DNA of 64,000 nt, taken from NCBI GenBank assembly GCA_016720925.1, contig JADKJR010000001.1:310001-374000 (forward strand). The letters run 5' to 3'. Each line of letters opens with the position of its first letter. The first letter of the stretch is position 1. Of the stretch, positions 27,857 through 36,929 are shown piece after piece. This DNA is from Betaproteobacteria bacterium. Its GTDB lineage: Bacteria; Pseudomonadota; Gammaproteobacteria; Burkholderiales; Usitatibacteraceae. The translations under genes and the position numbers were made by a program. The notes beneath the pieces were generated by a model, which was given only the letters and a program-made list of their open reading frames with translations, was not told the DNA's origin and did no database searches.

Positions 27857-28621
27857 TTACACAACCAGCCCGCGCCCACCATCAACCGCAAGAATTTGCC
27901 CGGTTACGTACGGCGCATCGAGCATCAGGTATTTCACCGCGCCGGCGATGTCCTCCGGCGCGCCGACGCGCTTCAGCGGGGTCAGGGAAATAATTCGCGT
28001 CTGCTCCGCTTCGGGAAAATCGTTTCCGCCGTGGTTGCCAACTTCGGGCCAAAGGATCGCCCCCGGCGAAACGCCGTTAACCCGCACCTCCGGCCCAAGC
28101 TCCAGCGCCAGCGAGCGCGTGAGTCCCGCCAGGCCCGCCTTGGCGACCGTATACACCACGAAATCCTTCAGTGGCCGTTCGGCGTGGATATCGACGATAT
28201 TGACGATACTGCCGTGTGTTTTGCGCAAGTAAGGCGCGGCTGCCTGCGAGAGAAATAGCGGCGCTTTGAGATTTGAATCGATCAACTCGTGCCAGCTGTC
28301 TTCATCGATGGCGCCGACCGGTGTGGCAAAAAAAGACGACGCGTTGTTTACCAGGCCATCGAGGCGGCCAAACTCGGAAGCCGCGTGATCGATCAGGCCC
28401 TTGAGTGCGTTGTATGCCAGCAAATCGCCCTGCAACAAGGCGGCCGAATGCGGGCGCTGGACATTGAGTTCCTTGACAAGTTTGTCCGCGTCGGCGCGCG
28501 AACGGTTGCAATGCACGATCACGTTCACGCCGGCCGCATGCAAGGTGCGCGCGATAACCGCGCCGACACGTTTCGCGGCACCGGTGACAAGAATGGCGGG
28601 GGAGCTGGAAGGAGTGGTCAT
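27857..28621 (-). CDS. pteridine reductase / FolM-like short-chain dehydrogenase
   Basis: 254 residues. Rossmann motif TGAAKRVGAVIA (the TGxxxRxG form of pteridine reductases), NNASSFFATPVG, and a catalytic YTVAKAG. It would reduce dihydrofolate or dihydromonapterin using NADPH. The ending YVTGQILAVDGGRGL is typical of the family. Its start lies back to back with the methyltransferase gene, separated by 34 bases, and both promoters must overlap there. The FolM role is inferred from the motif; substrate specificity is not proven. Confidence 0.88.
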   Translation of the reverse strand: MTTPSSSPAILVTGAAKRVGAVIARTLHAAGVNVIVHCNRSRADADKLVKELNVQRPHSAALLQGDLLAYNALKGLIDHAASEFGRLDGLVNNASSFFATPVGAIDEDSWHELIDSNLKAPLFLSQAAAPYLRKTHGSIVNIVDIHAERPLKDFVVYTVAKAGLAGLTRSLALELGPEVRVNGVSPGAILWPEVGNHGGNDFPEAEQTRIISLTPLKRVGAPEDIAGAVKYLMLDAPYVTGQILAVDGGRGLVV

Positions 28622-28655
28622 GGGATAATTGCCTTCAATAATTTTAACCTACCCC

Positions 28656-29846
28656 ATGCGAACTCCCCTGCCACGATCCCTTGCCGATACATTGCCCGTT
28701 CCCGAGGGCGCGGCGCTCGCACATTCGCAAGCTTGCGCGGAAATGCTCCGTGCGGAAATCAACAAGGCCGGCGGCTGGTTGTCGTTTGCGCGCTTCATGG
28801 AACTGGCGCTGTACACGCCTGGCCTGGGTTATTACGCGGCGGGTGCGCGCAAGTTCGGCGCCGCGGGCGATTTCGTCACGGCGCCGGAAATATCCTCGCT
28901 GTTCGGCCAAACCTTGGCTTCATCGATTGCAGATGTGCTGCGCCAGACCGGCGGAGATGTGCTGGAACTGGGGCCAGGTTCAGGCAAGCTCGCGAAAGAT
29001 GTTTTGATGGCACTGGATGACATCGGCGTGTTGCCAGAGCGTTATCGCCTGTTGGAAGTCAGCGCAGACTTGCGTGAACGTCAGCAACAGGCCTTGTCGG
29101 CACTGCCTGCTTCCCTCGCCGCGCGCGTCGAATGGCTCGATGCCTTGCCGCAGGATTTCACTGGCGTGATGATCGCCAATGAAGTGCTGGACGTGATTCC
29201 GGCGCACCTGGTGACGTGGCGCGCGGGCGGCCAATTCGAGCGCGGCGTGGCGTTGAACGGTGACGATTTCATCTGGCAGGATGTGCCGGCTGCTCCAGAA
29301 ATTTCTGCCGCCATGACGCAAATTCAAGGTGCCTGGTTAAACAACTCGGCCCCCGACGACTACGTGACAGAAGTCGCCCCCGCCGTCACCGGGCTGGTCC
29401 GCAGCCTTGCGCAATCGTTGAAACTTGGCGCGATGCTATTCATCGATTACGGTTTTCGTGGGGCCGAGTTCTATCATCCCAGCCGTATTACCGGCACCCT
29501 GATGTGCCATTACCGGCACTTTGCGCACCCCGATCCCTTTCTTTATCCGGGGCTGCAGGACATCACCGCGCATGTCGATTTCAGCTCGGTGGCCGAAGCG
29601 GGAACGGCGGCGGGACTGCAACTGGCCGGCTACACCACGCAGGCCCATTTCCTGCTCGCCAGCGGGTTGCCGGATCTGTTGGCGAAAGCCGATCCCCGTG
29701 ATCCCGCCCAATACCTGCCGCTCACCAACCAGTTCCAGCGGCTGGTTTCACCAGCTGAAATGGGTGAATTTTTCAAGGTGATCGGCTTCACCAGCGGAGA
29801 GGTGACGATTCCGGCGCTGGCAAAGGCTCGACCCTTGCCGGTTTGA
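28656..29846 (+). CDS. COG1565 SAM-dependent methyltransferase (NDUFAF7/MidA-like)
   Basis: 396 residues from the ATG at 28656 (MRTPLPRSLADTLPVPEG); an in-frame ATG at 28629 is also possible. The N-terminal part has LALYTPGLGYYAAGARKFG and the motif I DVLELGPGSGKLAKDVL that binds SAM. The mitochondrial homologue methylates an arginine of complex I; bacterial members are uncharacterised. Divergent from the FolM-like gene. The spacer 29847-30041 before pntA shows no recognised element. Confidence 0.88.
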   Translation: MRTPLPRSLADTLPVPEGAALAHSQACAEMLRAEINKAGGWLSFARFMELALYTPGLGYYAAGARKFGAAGDFVTAPEISSLFGQTLASSIADVLRQTGGDVLELGPGSGKLAKDVLMALDDIGVLPERYRLLEVSADLRERQQQALSALPASLAARVEWLDALPQDFTGVMIANEVLDVIPAHLVTWRAGGQFERGVALNGDDFIWQDVPAAPEISAAMTQIQGAWLNNSAPDDYVTEVAPAVTGLVRSLAQSLKLGAMLFIDYGFRGAEFYHPSRITGTLMCHYRHFAHPDPFLYPGLQDITAHVDFSSVAEAGTAAGLQLAGYTTQAHFLLASGLPDLLAKADPRDPAQYLPLTNQFQRLVSPAEMGEFFKVIGFTSGEVTIPALAKARPLPV

Positions 29847-30041
29847 TCTAGCGCAAAAGTCCTTGCCACGGATATCTGTATCTTCGCGTTAGACTGTGTC
29901 GCCGCATTGGGCTCTGTTGGGTTGTTTTGTGCCACGAGCCGGGTAACGCATGTCGTAGCCACCGCCAACGCTAGCTTTCCGTGACTGTCACGGGGACGTT
30001 GGATACCTGATTCAGCAATCGAACTTGGGGAGTAAGAAAAG

Positions 30042-31643
30042 ATGCCGCAAATGATCGGAGTACCAAAAGAAGTTTTTTCAGGCGAACGGCGCGTTGCGAC
30101 CGTTCCCGAAGTGGTTGAAAAACTGATCAAGCTCGGTTTTACGGTGCAGGTGGAAGCAGGCGCTGGCGAGAACGCCAACGTCAGCGATGAGGATTACCGC
30201 AAGGCGGGCGCCGGCGTCGTCGATAGCGCGGCAAAGCTGTGGGCGGAATCGGACATTGTGTTCAAGGTGCGCGCGCCGTCGATGGACGAAGTGGCGCAGA
30301 TGAAGGAAGGACTGGTTTTGATCTCGTTCATCTGGCCGGCGCAGAACCCGGACCTGATGGCGGCTATGGCGGCGAGAAAGGTCACCGTGCTGGCGATCGA
30401 TTCGTTGCCGCGCACACTCTCCCGCGCCCAGAAGATGGATGCGTTGACCTCGATGGCCGGCGTCAGTGGATATCGCGCCGTGGTCGAGGCTGCCAACGCC
30501 TTCGGCCGCTTTTTCAGCGGGCAGATCACCGCTGCGGGTAAGGTCCAGCCGGCGAAGGTGTTTATCGCCGGTGCCGGTGTTGCCGGCCTTGCGGCCATCG
30601 GCACCGCCGCCAGCATGGGCGCCATCGTGCGCGCCAACGACACACGCGCCGAAGTGGCGGATCAGGTCAAGTCGCTGGGCGGCGAATTCGTCAAGGTCGA
30701 ATACGAAGAAGAGGGTTCCGGCGGTGGTGGATACGCCAAGGTCATGTCCGAGGGCTTCCAGCAGGCGCAGCGTGAGATGTACGCCAAGCAGGCGCGCGAG
30801 GTCGACATCATCATCACCACCGCGCTGATCCCTGGCAAGCCGGCGCCGAAGCTGATCACCGCCGCGATGGTGCAATCGATGAAGGCCGGCAGCGTCATCG
30901 TCGACATGGCGGCCGAGCAGGGCGGCAACTGCGAACTGACCGAGCCGGGCAAAGTGGTGGTCAAGCACGGCGTCACCATCGTCGGCTATACCGACCTGGC
31001 CAGCCGCATGGCGAAGCAATCATCGACGCTGTACGGGACCAACCTGTTCCGGCTTTCCGAGGAGTTGTGCAAGACCAAGGATGGCGTCATCAACGTCAAC
31101 ATGGAAGACGAGGCCATCCGCGGACTGACCGTGGTCAAGCAAGGTGAAATCACCTGGCCGCCGCCACCACCCAAGCAGTCAGCGGTCACCGCCGCCAAGC
31201 CGTCTACCGCGGTCGCGGCACCGGCTGCCAAGAAGGGCCATGGCCACGGCGCCAGTGCCCCGATGCCTGCGCAAACCCTGACCATCATGTTCGCCGTCGC
31301 GGCCGTGGTGTTCTGGTTCATCGGCGCGTACGCGCCACCGGCTTTCCTCGGCCACTTCACGGTGTTCGTGCTCGCCTGCTTCGTCGGCTACATGGTGGTG
31401 TGGAATGTCACTCCGGCATTGCACACGCCGCTGATGAGCGTGACCAACGCGATTTCCAGCATCATCATCATCGGTGCGCTGGTGCAGATTGCGCCGCCGG
31501 CCGTGGCTGCCGTGGTTGGCCAAAGCGCGCGACCGGATGACGTCATACGCTGGCTCGCGGTGGCAGGCATCGGCCTGACCGCCATCAACATGTTCGGCGG
31601 CTTCGCCGTCACCCAGCGCATGCTGGCCATGTTCCGTAAATAA
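30042..31643 (+). CDS. pntA: proton-translocating NAD(P) transhydrogenase, alpha subunit
   Basis: Transfers hydride between NADH and NADP+ driven by the proton gradient. 533 residues in the fused E. coli form: the NAD(H)-binding domain I (GIPKEVF-like MIGVPKEVFSGERRVATV, VFIAGAGVAGLAAIGTAASMG), a Pro/Ala/His linker, and four C-terminal membrane helices. The RQD-loop region reads GFAVTQRMLAMFRK near the end. The ATG at 30042 is preceded by GGGGAG. It overlaps no gene and is followed by pntB after 13 bases. Confidence 0.96.
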   Translation: MPQMIGVPKEVFSGERRVATVPEVVEKLIKLGFTVQVEAGAGENANVSDEDYRKAGAGVVDSAAKLWAESDIVFKVRAPSMDEVAQMKEGLVLISFIWPAQNPDLMAAMAARKVTVLAIDSLPRTLSRAQKMDALTSMAGVSGYRAVVEAANAFGRFFSGQITAAGKVQPAKVFIAGAGVAGLAAIGTAASMGAIVRANDTRAEVADQVKSLGGEFVKVEYEEEGSGGGGYAKVMSEGFQQAQREMYAKQAREVDIIITTALIPGKPAPKLITAAMVQSMKAGSVIVDMAAEQGGNCELTEPGKVVVKHGVTIVGYTDLASRMAKQSSTLYGTNLFRLSEELCKTKDGVINVNMEDEAIRGLTVVKQGEITWPPPPPKQSAVTAAKPSTAVAAPAAKKGHGHGASAPMPAQTLTIMFAVAAVVFWFIGAYAPPAFLGHFTVFVLACFVGYMVVWNVTPALHTPLMSVTNAISSIIIIGALVQIAPPAVAAVVGQSARPDDVIRWLAVAGIGLTAINMFGGFAVTQRMLAMFRK

Positions 31644-31656
31644 GGGAGACGACAAC

Positions 31657-33075
31657 ATGTCCGCAAGCCTCGTAACCGTTTCCTACATCGCCGCCATCAT
31701 GCTTTTCATCCTGAGCCTGGGCGGCCTCTCCAATCCCGAGTCATCACGCCGGGGAAATCTCTACGGCATGATCGGCATGACCATCGCCGTGCTCGCGACC
31801 ATCTTTGGCCCCCGCGTCACCACGGGTGGTCTCGGCTGGATCATCGGCTCGCTGCTGGTCGGTGGCAGCATCGGCATGTATCTGGCACGCACGGTGCAGA
31901 TGACGCAGATGCCCGAACTGGTCGCGTTCATGCACAGCATGGTCGGCCTCGCCGCCATGGTGGTCGGTTTTGCCAGCTATGTTGACCCGACCTCCACGGC
32001 CGGATTGACGTCCGCCGAGCAAGGCATCCACCACATCGAGGTCTACGTCGGCATCCTCATCGGCGCGGTCACGCTGTCCGGTTCGGTGATCGCCTTTGGC
32101 AAGCTCTCCGGCAAGATCAGCGGCACACCGCTGACATTGCCCGCGCGCCACTGGCTGAACCTCATCGGCCTGCTGGTGGTGATCTGGTACGGACGCGAAT
32201 TCCTGAACGCGCACACGATCGAAGCCGGCATGACACCGTTGATCGTCATGACCGTGATCGCGCTGCTGTTCGGCATTCACATGGTGATGGCCATCGGTGG
32301 CGCTGACATGCCGGTGGTGGTCTCGATGCTGAACAGCTACTCCGGTTGGGCGGCCGCCGCGACCGGCTTCATGCTGTCGAACGATCTGCTGATCGTGACC
32401 GGTGCGCTGGTCGGTTCGAGTGGTGCGATCCTTTCCTTCATCATGTGCCAGGCGATGAACCGGCATTTCATCAGCGTGATCGCGGGGGGGTTCGGCAGTG
32501 GCGGCGGTACGGCGCCTGCTGCCGGTGCCGCGCAACCCGCCGGTGAAGTCGTGCCGGTAAGTGCGCTGGAGACAGCCGAATTGCTGAAGGAAGCCAAGAG
32601 CGTCATCATCGTGCCGGGCTACGGCATGGCGGTCGCGCAGGCGCAGCACACGGTGTATGAAATCACCAAGTTCCTTCGCGACAAAGGCAAGATTGTGCGC
32701 TTCGGCATTCACCCCGTCGCCGGTCGCATGCCGGGCCACATGAACGTGTTGCTGGCCGAAGCGAAAGTGCCGTACGACATCGTCATGGAAATGGACGAGA
32801 TCAACGATGACTTCCCGACCACCGATGTCACGATGATTATCGGCGCCAACGACATCGTGAACCCCAGCGCGCAGGACGATCCCAACAGCCCCATCGCCGG
32901 CATGCCGGTGCTGGAAGTCTGGAAGGGCAAGACCTCGATCGTGATGAAACGCAGCATGGCCTCCGGCTACGCGGGCGTCGACAACCCGCTCTTCTACAAA
33001 GAGAACAATCGCATGCTGTTTGGCGATGCGAAGAAGATGCTGGATGAAGTGTTGACGGCGTTGAAGACGGATTAG
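31657..33075 (+). CDS. pntB: proton-translocating NAD(P) transhydrogenase, beta subunit
   Basis: 472 residues. The N-terminal part holds eight or nine membrane helices (SYIAAIMLFILSLGGLSN onward). The C-terminal NADP-binding domain III has SVIIVPGYGMAVAQAQH, FGIHPVAGRMPGHMNVLLAE and DNPLFYKENNRMLFGDAKK. AGGGAG precedes its ATG. With pntA it forms one operon that ends at a repeat and a strong terminator, just before the IS element. Confidence 0.96.
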   Translation: MSASLVTVSYIAAIMLFILSLGGLSNPESSRRGNLYGMIGMTIAVLATIFGPRVTTGGLGWIIGSLLVGGSIGMYLARTVQMTQMPELVAFMHSMVGLAAMVVGFASYVDPTSTAGLTSAEQGIHHIEVYVGILIGAVTLSGSVIAFGKLSGKISGTPLTLPARHWLNLIGLLVVIWYGREFLNAHTIEAGMTPLIVMTVIALLFGIHMVMAIGGADMPVVVSMLNSYSGWAAAATGFMLSNDLLIVTGALVGSSGAILSFIMCQAMNRHFISVIAGGFGSGGGTAPAAGAAQPAGEVVPVSALETAELLKEAKSVIIVPGYGMAVAQAQHTVYEITKFLRDKGKIVRFGIHPVAGRMPGHMNVLLAEAKVPYDIVMEMDEINDDFPTTDVTMIIGANDIVNPSAQDDPNSPIAGMPVLEVWKGKTSIVMKRSMASGYAGVDNPLFYKENNRMLFGDAKKMLDEVLTALKTD

Positions 33076-33088
33076 TTGATCTCGTAGA

Positions 33089-33150
33089 ACGCCATTCGGT
33101 GCGGCTTTCAGGGTGTTATCGCCCGGGAAGGCGCGCCAGTGCTGGAGGTT
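33089..33150. repeat. palindromic repeat family P, copy 5 (partly eroded)
   Basis: The right arm GGCGCGCCAGTGCTGGAGGT matches the family, but the left arm (CGCCATTCGGTGCGGCTTTC) is degraded. It follows pntB directly. Confidence 0.55.
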
Positions 33151-33162
33151 GGTAGATAAAAA

Positions 33163-34776
33163 TCAAGCGCCCCGAGGTTGGGGCGCTTTTGTTTTCTGGA
33201 CGGCAAATGGCTGGTAACGACCGAGGCTGTGTGAAAACATAAATATTGTGTCGCTGAGAATGACGCGTCCCGCGCCGTCACGGGACGTTTTTGAGTAGGT
33301 CGTTCTTTTTTTAGCACAATTGGCGTTCAAGCCACCGCTTGTTGGTCCTTTCAGCATCGCTATTAGCGCCTTGATGCCTTGAATTTTCATCATTCGCTTC
33401 AGGTTATACGCCAACACATGCAAGCTCATTTCGGTACTGACGCGCGGCAGTGTCTTGGTCAGGAAATGCGTGGCACCCATCCATGCCTTGAGCGTTCCAT
33501 AAGGATGCTCAACCGTCGAGCGCCGCTGGCGGGAGGCGTCCGGGTTCTGCTCGGCCGGTCTTGCATGCGCTCAAGAATGTCCTCGTGCTCCCAGCGCGTC
33601 ACGCGTCGATTCGTGCCGGTCGTGCATTGCGCTTTCATCGGACACTTTGGGCATGCCGAGGACCAGTATCGATGAAGGGTCATGCCCTTTTCGACTGTCG
33701 TCTGACGCCAAATCGCGCTTTGCCCCGCAGGGCATCGGTATTCATTGCGCTCGGCGAGGTAAGTGAAATCACGCTTGTCAAAGCGCCCGGCGGCCTTGTT
33801 GTTGGACGTGAGCGGCTTGGGCACAAGCGTGTTGATACCCTGTTGCTCGCATTCTCGGATCTGCTCGCCATTGAAATAGCCTCGGTCAGCCAGCACCGTG
33901 AGCGCTTGATTGCCCGTTGCCTGCACGGCTTGCTGCGCCATTGTCGAGAGTTGTTGCCGGTCGTGACCCACATTGGTGACCTGATGGGCGACGATCAGAT
34001 GATGCCGGGCATCAACGACGGTTTGCACGTTGTAGCCCACCATGCCGGTGCCGCGTCCACTGGTAGCCATGGAGCGTGCATCGGGGTCGGTTAGCGACAC
34101 CTGATGGTCGGGCGCGGCTTGAAGTTGCTCACCAATGTCTTGCAAGCGCCGCATCTGCTCCTTGAGTCGGCTGACCTTCTTTCAGGCGAGAAACGCGGCC
34201 TTCACTTACCGCCGCGGGGTTACGATCGGCACGATCGAGTTCGCTTAGGTAGCGTCCGACGCTTTCTTCAATTTGCGCCATGCGCGCCTTCAACTTGTGT
34301 TCGGTGAAGTTCTTGTCGCGGTTGTTGACGGCTTTAAACTTGCTGCCATCGATTGCCACGATCGCTTCCGAGAACAGCTTCAGGTTCCGGCACAACACAA
34401 TGAACTGACTACAGATGCGGCGTATAGCGGGTCCGTTGTCCTTGCGAAAATCGGCGATGGTCTTGAAGTCAGGTCTCAATCGGCCCGTGAGCCAGATCAG
34501 TTCAAGATTGCGTTCCGTCTCGCGTTCCGTGCGTCGGCTCGATTGCAGGCGATTGAGGTAGCCGTAGATGTAAATCTTGAGCAGCGTGGCGGGGTGGTAG
34601 GCGGGACGGCCCGTGGCACTTGCCGTGGCGCTTTCAAAACCGAGCTTGACCAAGTTCAGTTCTTCGACGAATACATCAACGACGCGAACCGGGTTGTCGT
34701 CGCTGATATAGTCATCAAGACACTCAGGAAGCAACGTGGTTTGCGTTCGACTTTCCGCAGGAATGAAGCGCTTCAT
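33163..34776 (-). pseudogene. IS1182-type DDE transposase, two frameshifts
   Basis: The protein is split over three frames. The first part (from 34776) starts MKRFIPAESRTQTTLLPECL and carries the first catalytic Asp (VAIDGSKFKAVN). After a net one-base shift near 34180 the second part holds VLADRGYFNGEQI and a Cys cluster (CPKCPMKAQC). A second shift near 33556 leads to the third part with RRSTVEHPYGTLKAW, including the catalytic Glu, and EMSLHVLAYNLKRMMKIQG. The last frame runs through the left inverted repeat without a stop. All DDE residues survive, so decay is recent or these are sequence errors. Confidence 0.88.
33166..33195 (+). terminator. intrinsic terminator after pntAB
   Basis: AGCGCCCC pairs perfectly with GGGGCGCT around the hexanucleotide GAGGTT, followed by TTTTGTTTT. 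Confidence 0.9.
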
Positions 34777-34868
34777 CAGGGCGACCTCGCTACGCTAAAT
34801 CAATGAGTAGCTATGACCTTACACGCCTGAATTGTTCCGATATTCCGGAGTCGTTTTCACACAGCCTC
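33223..34868 (-). mobile_element. IS1182-type insertion sequence, decayed
   Basis: About 1.65 kb bounded by perfect 16-bp inverted ends, GAGGCTGTGTGAAAAC at 33223 and its complement ending at 34868 (17 bp if one further base pair is counted). Size, terminal repeats and the transposase fit the IS1182 group. The tetranucleotide GACC occurs at both outer borders (33219-33222 and 34869-34872), a candidate target duplication, though one base of it also pairs with the inverted repeat. It separates the pntAB operon from the accessory gene array. Confidence 0.9.
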
Positions 34869-34903
34869 GACCCCAAGCAGTCTTTGGAATTTTGAAAGCG
34901 GTC

Positions 34904-34941
34904 ACTCAACGATCAGCACGAAAGGCTCGACCCGACTGCCG
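34904..34941 (-). repeat. 3' inter-gene repeat R, copy 1
   Basis: On the gene strand it reads CGGCAGTCGGGTCGAGCCTT and then TCGTGC, related to the other R copies. It begins 13 bases after the repaired stop of the Imm33-like gene. Confidence 0.5.
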
Positions 34942-34954
34942 AGAGAGAGTTGTC

Positions 34955-35582
34955 TCAATGTAAGGGTTGTGCCTCGTTGTCGCATGGGACAAATCTCCCG
35001 CTTGCGGGATCGCGGATGAAGAAGCTGAACCAATAGGGGACTCCAGTAGGTCAACAAAAGAATCGTCTTGATTCAGCACTGCACCGAGCGATACGTAGGC
35101 GCAGTTCTTTGAGTCTTCCATATATTCGTCTGACTCGTCGTTTGCGGTGATCCGCCACCCGCCGTCTTCCTCGTCGTCGGATCTTCGCGGTACAGGTAGC
35201 CTGCGAGCTTACCTTCGTGCAGAACATGATTCGTGACGAAGCACCGCTTGATGTACTTTTCGACCAGGTTGTCATCGTCATCGTGCTCAGTGGCAATGAT
35301 GTGACAGGACTTGAATTCAACCGGCTCGTCGAGTTTCAGGTCAGTGATGTGCTTCGGCTCGTTGTTGAGGCGTCCTCTGAACTTGCCTTGATCGCCGATC
35401 TCGTCGAGAACCCACATGCGTTCAGCACCCGGGGCGTCAGGATCGTCACTTTCGAAGCGGAATATAAGTTTGACTGCGTCGCCCACTTTGACCTTTTGAA
35501 GGACTTCCAGCGCCGGTTTGTAGAAGGTGTATTTGTAATCGGCAGCGAGTTCGTCAGCGTCCGCAAGGTGCCACGATTGCAT
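34955..35582 (-). pseudogene. Imm33/DUF2185-like gene with two frameshifts
   Basis: From the ATG at 35582 (MQSWHLADADELAADYKYTF) the frame reads about 135 residues, then leaves the family. One base later near 35172 the family text resumes with GGWRITANDESDEY and YVSLGAVLNQDDSFVDLL. A second one-base shift near 35020 gives FIRDPASGRFVPCDNEAQ and a stop at 34955. With both repaired it is a protein of about 208 residues ending like DUF2185 proteins, which are classed with immunity proteins. GTTAGGC lies on the gene strand at 35600-35606, just upstream. Decay or sequence error cannot be told apart here. Confidence 0.75.
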
Positions 35583-35646
35583 ACGATCTCCTCCGTGAGG
35601 CCTAACTCAATTTATACGTCAGGATTGGTTCACAACGAGGGTCACA

Positions 35647-35680
35647 GCCTCAAGGGCCGGTTGTGGCCGAATGTAGCCGT
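35647..35680 (-). repeat. 3' inter-gene repeat R, copy 2
   Basis: Gene-strand text includes ACGGCTACATTCGGCCACAA, then CCGGCCCTTGAG. It starts nine bases after the stop of the 45-residue membrane protein gene. Confidence 0.55.
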
Positions 35681-35689
35681 TCTATTCTT

Positions 35690-35827
35690 CTACCGAACAA
35701 GAAAATACACGCTGATAACCAAGACAATCATTTCCAACGCGAAAATTATCTTGTGTTGAGAAAGCCGTCCCTGATTCTTTTCGTGGACATCATTCTGCGA
35801 GTTGGAGTTACTTTCAGGTGCGATCAT
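35690..35827 (-). CDS. 45-residue small membrane protein
   Basis: A short frame from the ATG at 35827: a polar, Asn-rich N-terminus (MIAPESNSNSQNDVHEKNQG), then a single hydrophobic helix (IIFALEMIVLVISVYFLV) and a closing Arg. The hydrophilic head plus one helix suggests a real single-pass protein rather than chance, and it fills the only space between two R repeats in the same orientation as its neighbours. No family recognised. I see no strong ribosome binding site. Confidence 0.5.
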   Translation of the reverse strand: MIAPESNSNSQNDVHEKNQGRLSQHKIIFALEMIVLVISVYFLVR

Positions 35828-35860
35828 TTAGTGTGCTTTCAAGAAAATTCACTCACTAAT

Positions 35861-35893
35861 TTGGACGGCCGTTTCTGGTCGAAAGATGCCTGC
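35861..35893 (-). repeat. 3' inter-gene repeat R, copy 3
   Basis: On the plus strand TTGGACGGCCGTTTCTGGTC, then GAAAGATGCC, similar to copy 10 (CTGGTGTCGGTCGAAACATGCC). It begins 13 bases after the stop of the 43-residue gene. Confidence 0.45.
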
Positions 35894-35906
35894 CAGATTT
35901 TGTTGG

Positions 35907-36038
35907 CTATTTCCCAAGGAAGTGAATCAAAACGACTATCAATATACCGACGCAAATATCGAAGACAAAAATGAGCGGCCAGTAGGTGACTTTGTAGTCT
36001 TTTGACTTCTCAGCGATTGAAGTTTTGCCGTTATCCAT
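35907..36038 (-). CDS. 43-residue small membrane protein
   Basis: From the ATG at 36038: a charged N-terminus (MDNGKTSIAEKSKDYKVTYW) and one hydrophobic helix (PLIFVFDICVGILIVVLIHF) ending LGK. The amphipathic head and uninterrupted helix argue for a real single-pass protein. It lies in the same direction as the genes on both sides. No family recognised and no clear ribosome binding site. A longer overlapping frame (35939-36208) lacks such order and was set aside. Confidence 0.55.
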   Translation of the reverse strand: MDNGKTSIAEKSKDYKVTYWPLIFVFDICVGILIVVLIHFLGK

Positions 36039-36070
36039 AGAGTGTCATTCGAGATTGGCGCCTTCCGTGA

Positions 36071-36096
36071 GAGATTGGTTGTGGCCGACAGCTGTC
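36071..36096 (-). repeat. 3' inter-gene repeat R, copy 4 (short)
   Basis: Gene-strand text CAGCTGTCGGCCACAACCAA shares the TCGGCCACAACC core with copy 2. It lies 83 bases past the stop of the 196-residue gene. Confidence 0.4.
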
Positions 36097-36179
36097 CATC
36101 GACCTTAAGCCAAGTTTTGCGCCTGCCGGCCGACACAGTCTGCTGGTTGGATGGTATGAGCACACATGCACATTGTCTA

Positions 36180-36770
36180 TCATTTTGCTGGCCGAAGGCC
36201 AAGAGCATGGGCTGAACTGGCGAGACGAATCAGCCTCTCATTCAACTGCGCAACTTCTACATTGTGAGTCTCTTCAATGATTGCCAGCAGAGACGAAAAG
36301 TGAACTAAGTCTTCGTCGTTGGCGAAGTCGACTCCGTTTTCGGAGAACGTTGCGGTCTGGCGACGAGATTCAATTAGCTTGCATATCCCAAATGCCGCAG
36401 CTATCCACTTCTCCCGATTGATGTAGAACCCAGACTGCGCGTTGAGTTGCCAGTTCACCGTTTCGATGAACTTTGCGCGGTACTCTTCTCGTAAGTGCAC
36501 TGGCATGTCTGCCAACGCTGTCGCGAGCTCGGAAGATGTGGCTATTACCAATTTGTTGAATGCTTCCTTGTGCGCGCGCGTCAACACAACAAGCTGTTCG
36601 AGCACTGCCAAGGATTGATTCGTACCGTGCAGCGTGGCGAGGCGGCCCTGCGACAATACTTGATCTAGTTGAAGTTTCGCCTGCTCATTGTTGAATGCTT
36701 GCGCCGCGTGCATGCCCACAGTGGCGCACCGTTTCGCAATCTCAATAAACCTAATCTCGGTTTGATGCAT
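36180..36770 (-). CDS. hypothetical protein in the accessory gene array
   Basis: 196 residues, starting MHQTEIRFIEIAKRCATVGM. It is predicted almost wholly helical (ATLHGTNQSLAVLEQLVVLT, WIAAAFGICKLIESRRQ) with no signal peptide or membrane span. I do not recognise a family. Base composition is lower in G+C than the housekeeping genes around the island. It is followed by a short R repeat and preceded by another, as are its neighbours. Confidence 0.65.
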   Translation of the reverse strand: MHQTEIRFIEIAKRCATVGMHAAQAFNNEQAKLQLDQVLSQGRLATLHGTNQSLAVLEQLVVLTRAHKEAFNKLVIATSSELATALADMPVHLREEYRAKFIETVNWQLNAQSGFYINREKWIAAAFGICKLIESRRQTATFSENGVDFANDEDLVHFSSLLAIIEETHNVEVAQLNERLIRLASSAHALGLRPAK

Positions 36771-36831
36771 GGGTGCAGGTTATTGAGGAAGTAGAAAACA
36801 CTTGATCACAGGCGCGTCGAGATGAAGTTCA

Positions 36832-36872
36832 GTTGGACGTGCAAAGCAACGGTCCACTGCTCGCCGAAAGTC
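36832..36872 (-). repeat. 3' inter-gene repeat R, copy 5
   Basis: Plus-strand GTTGGACGTGCAAAGCAACG, then GTCCACTGCTCGCCGAAAG, aligns with copy 9 (GTTGGAAACCCAAGGCGAACG). It lies 57 bases past the stop of the zinc-ribbon gene. Confidence 0.5.
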
Positions 36873-36929
36873 ACCAGCATTGAAAAAGGCATATGTATGC
36901 AGGATGTTTGGCACAGGAAGCCAATCCTT

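Noticed and set aside
34120..34190. Programmed frameshift in the transposase
   Set aside because: A second break follows at 33556, and IS1182-type transposases normally use one frame; there is no typical slippery heptamer.
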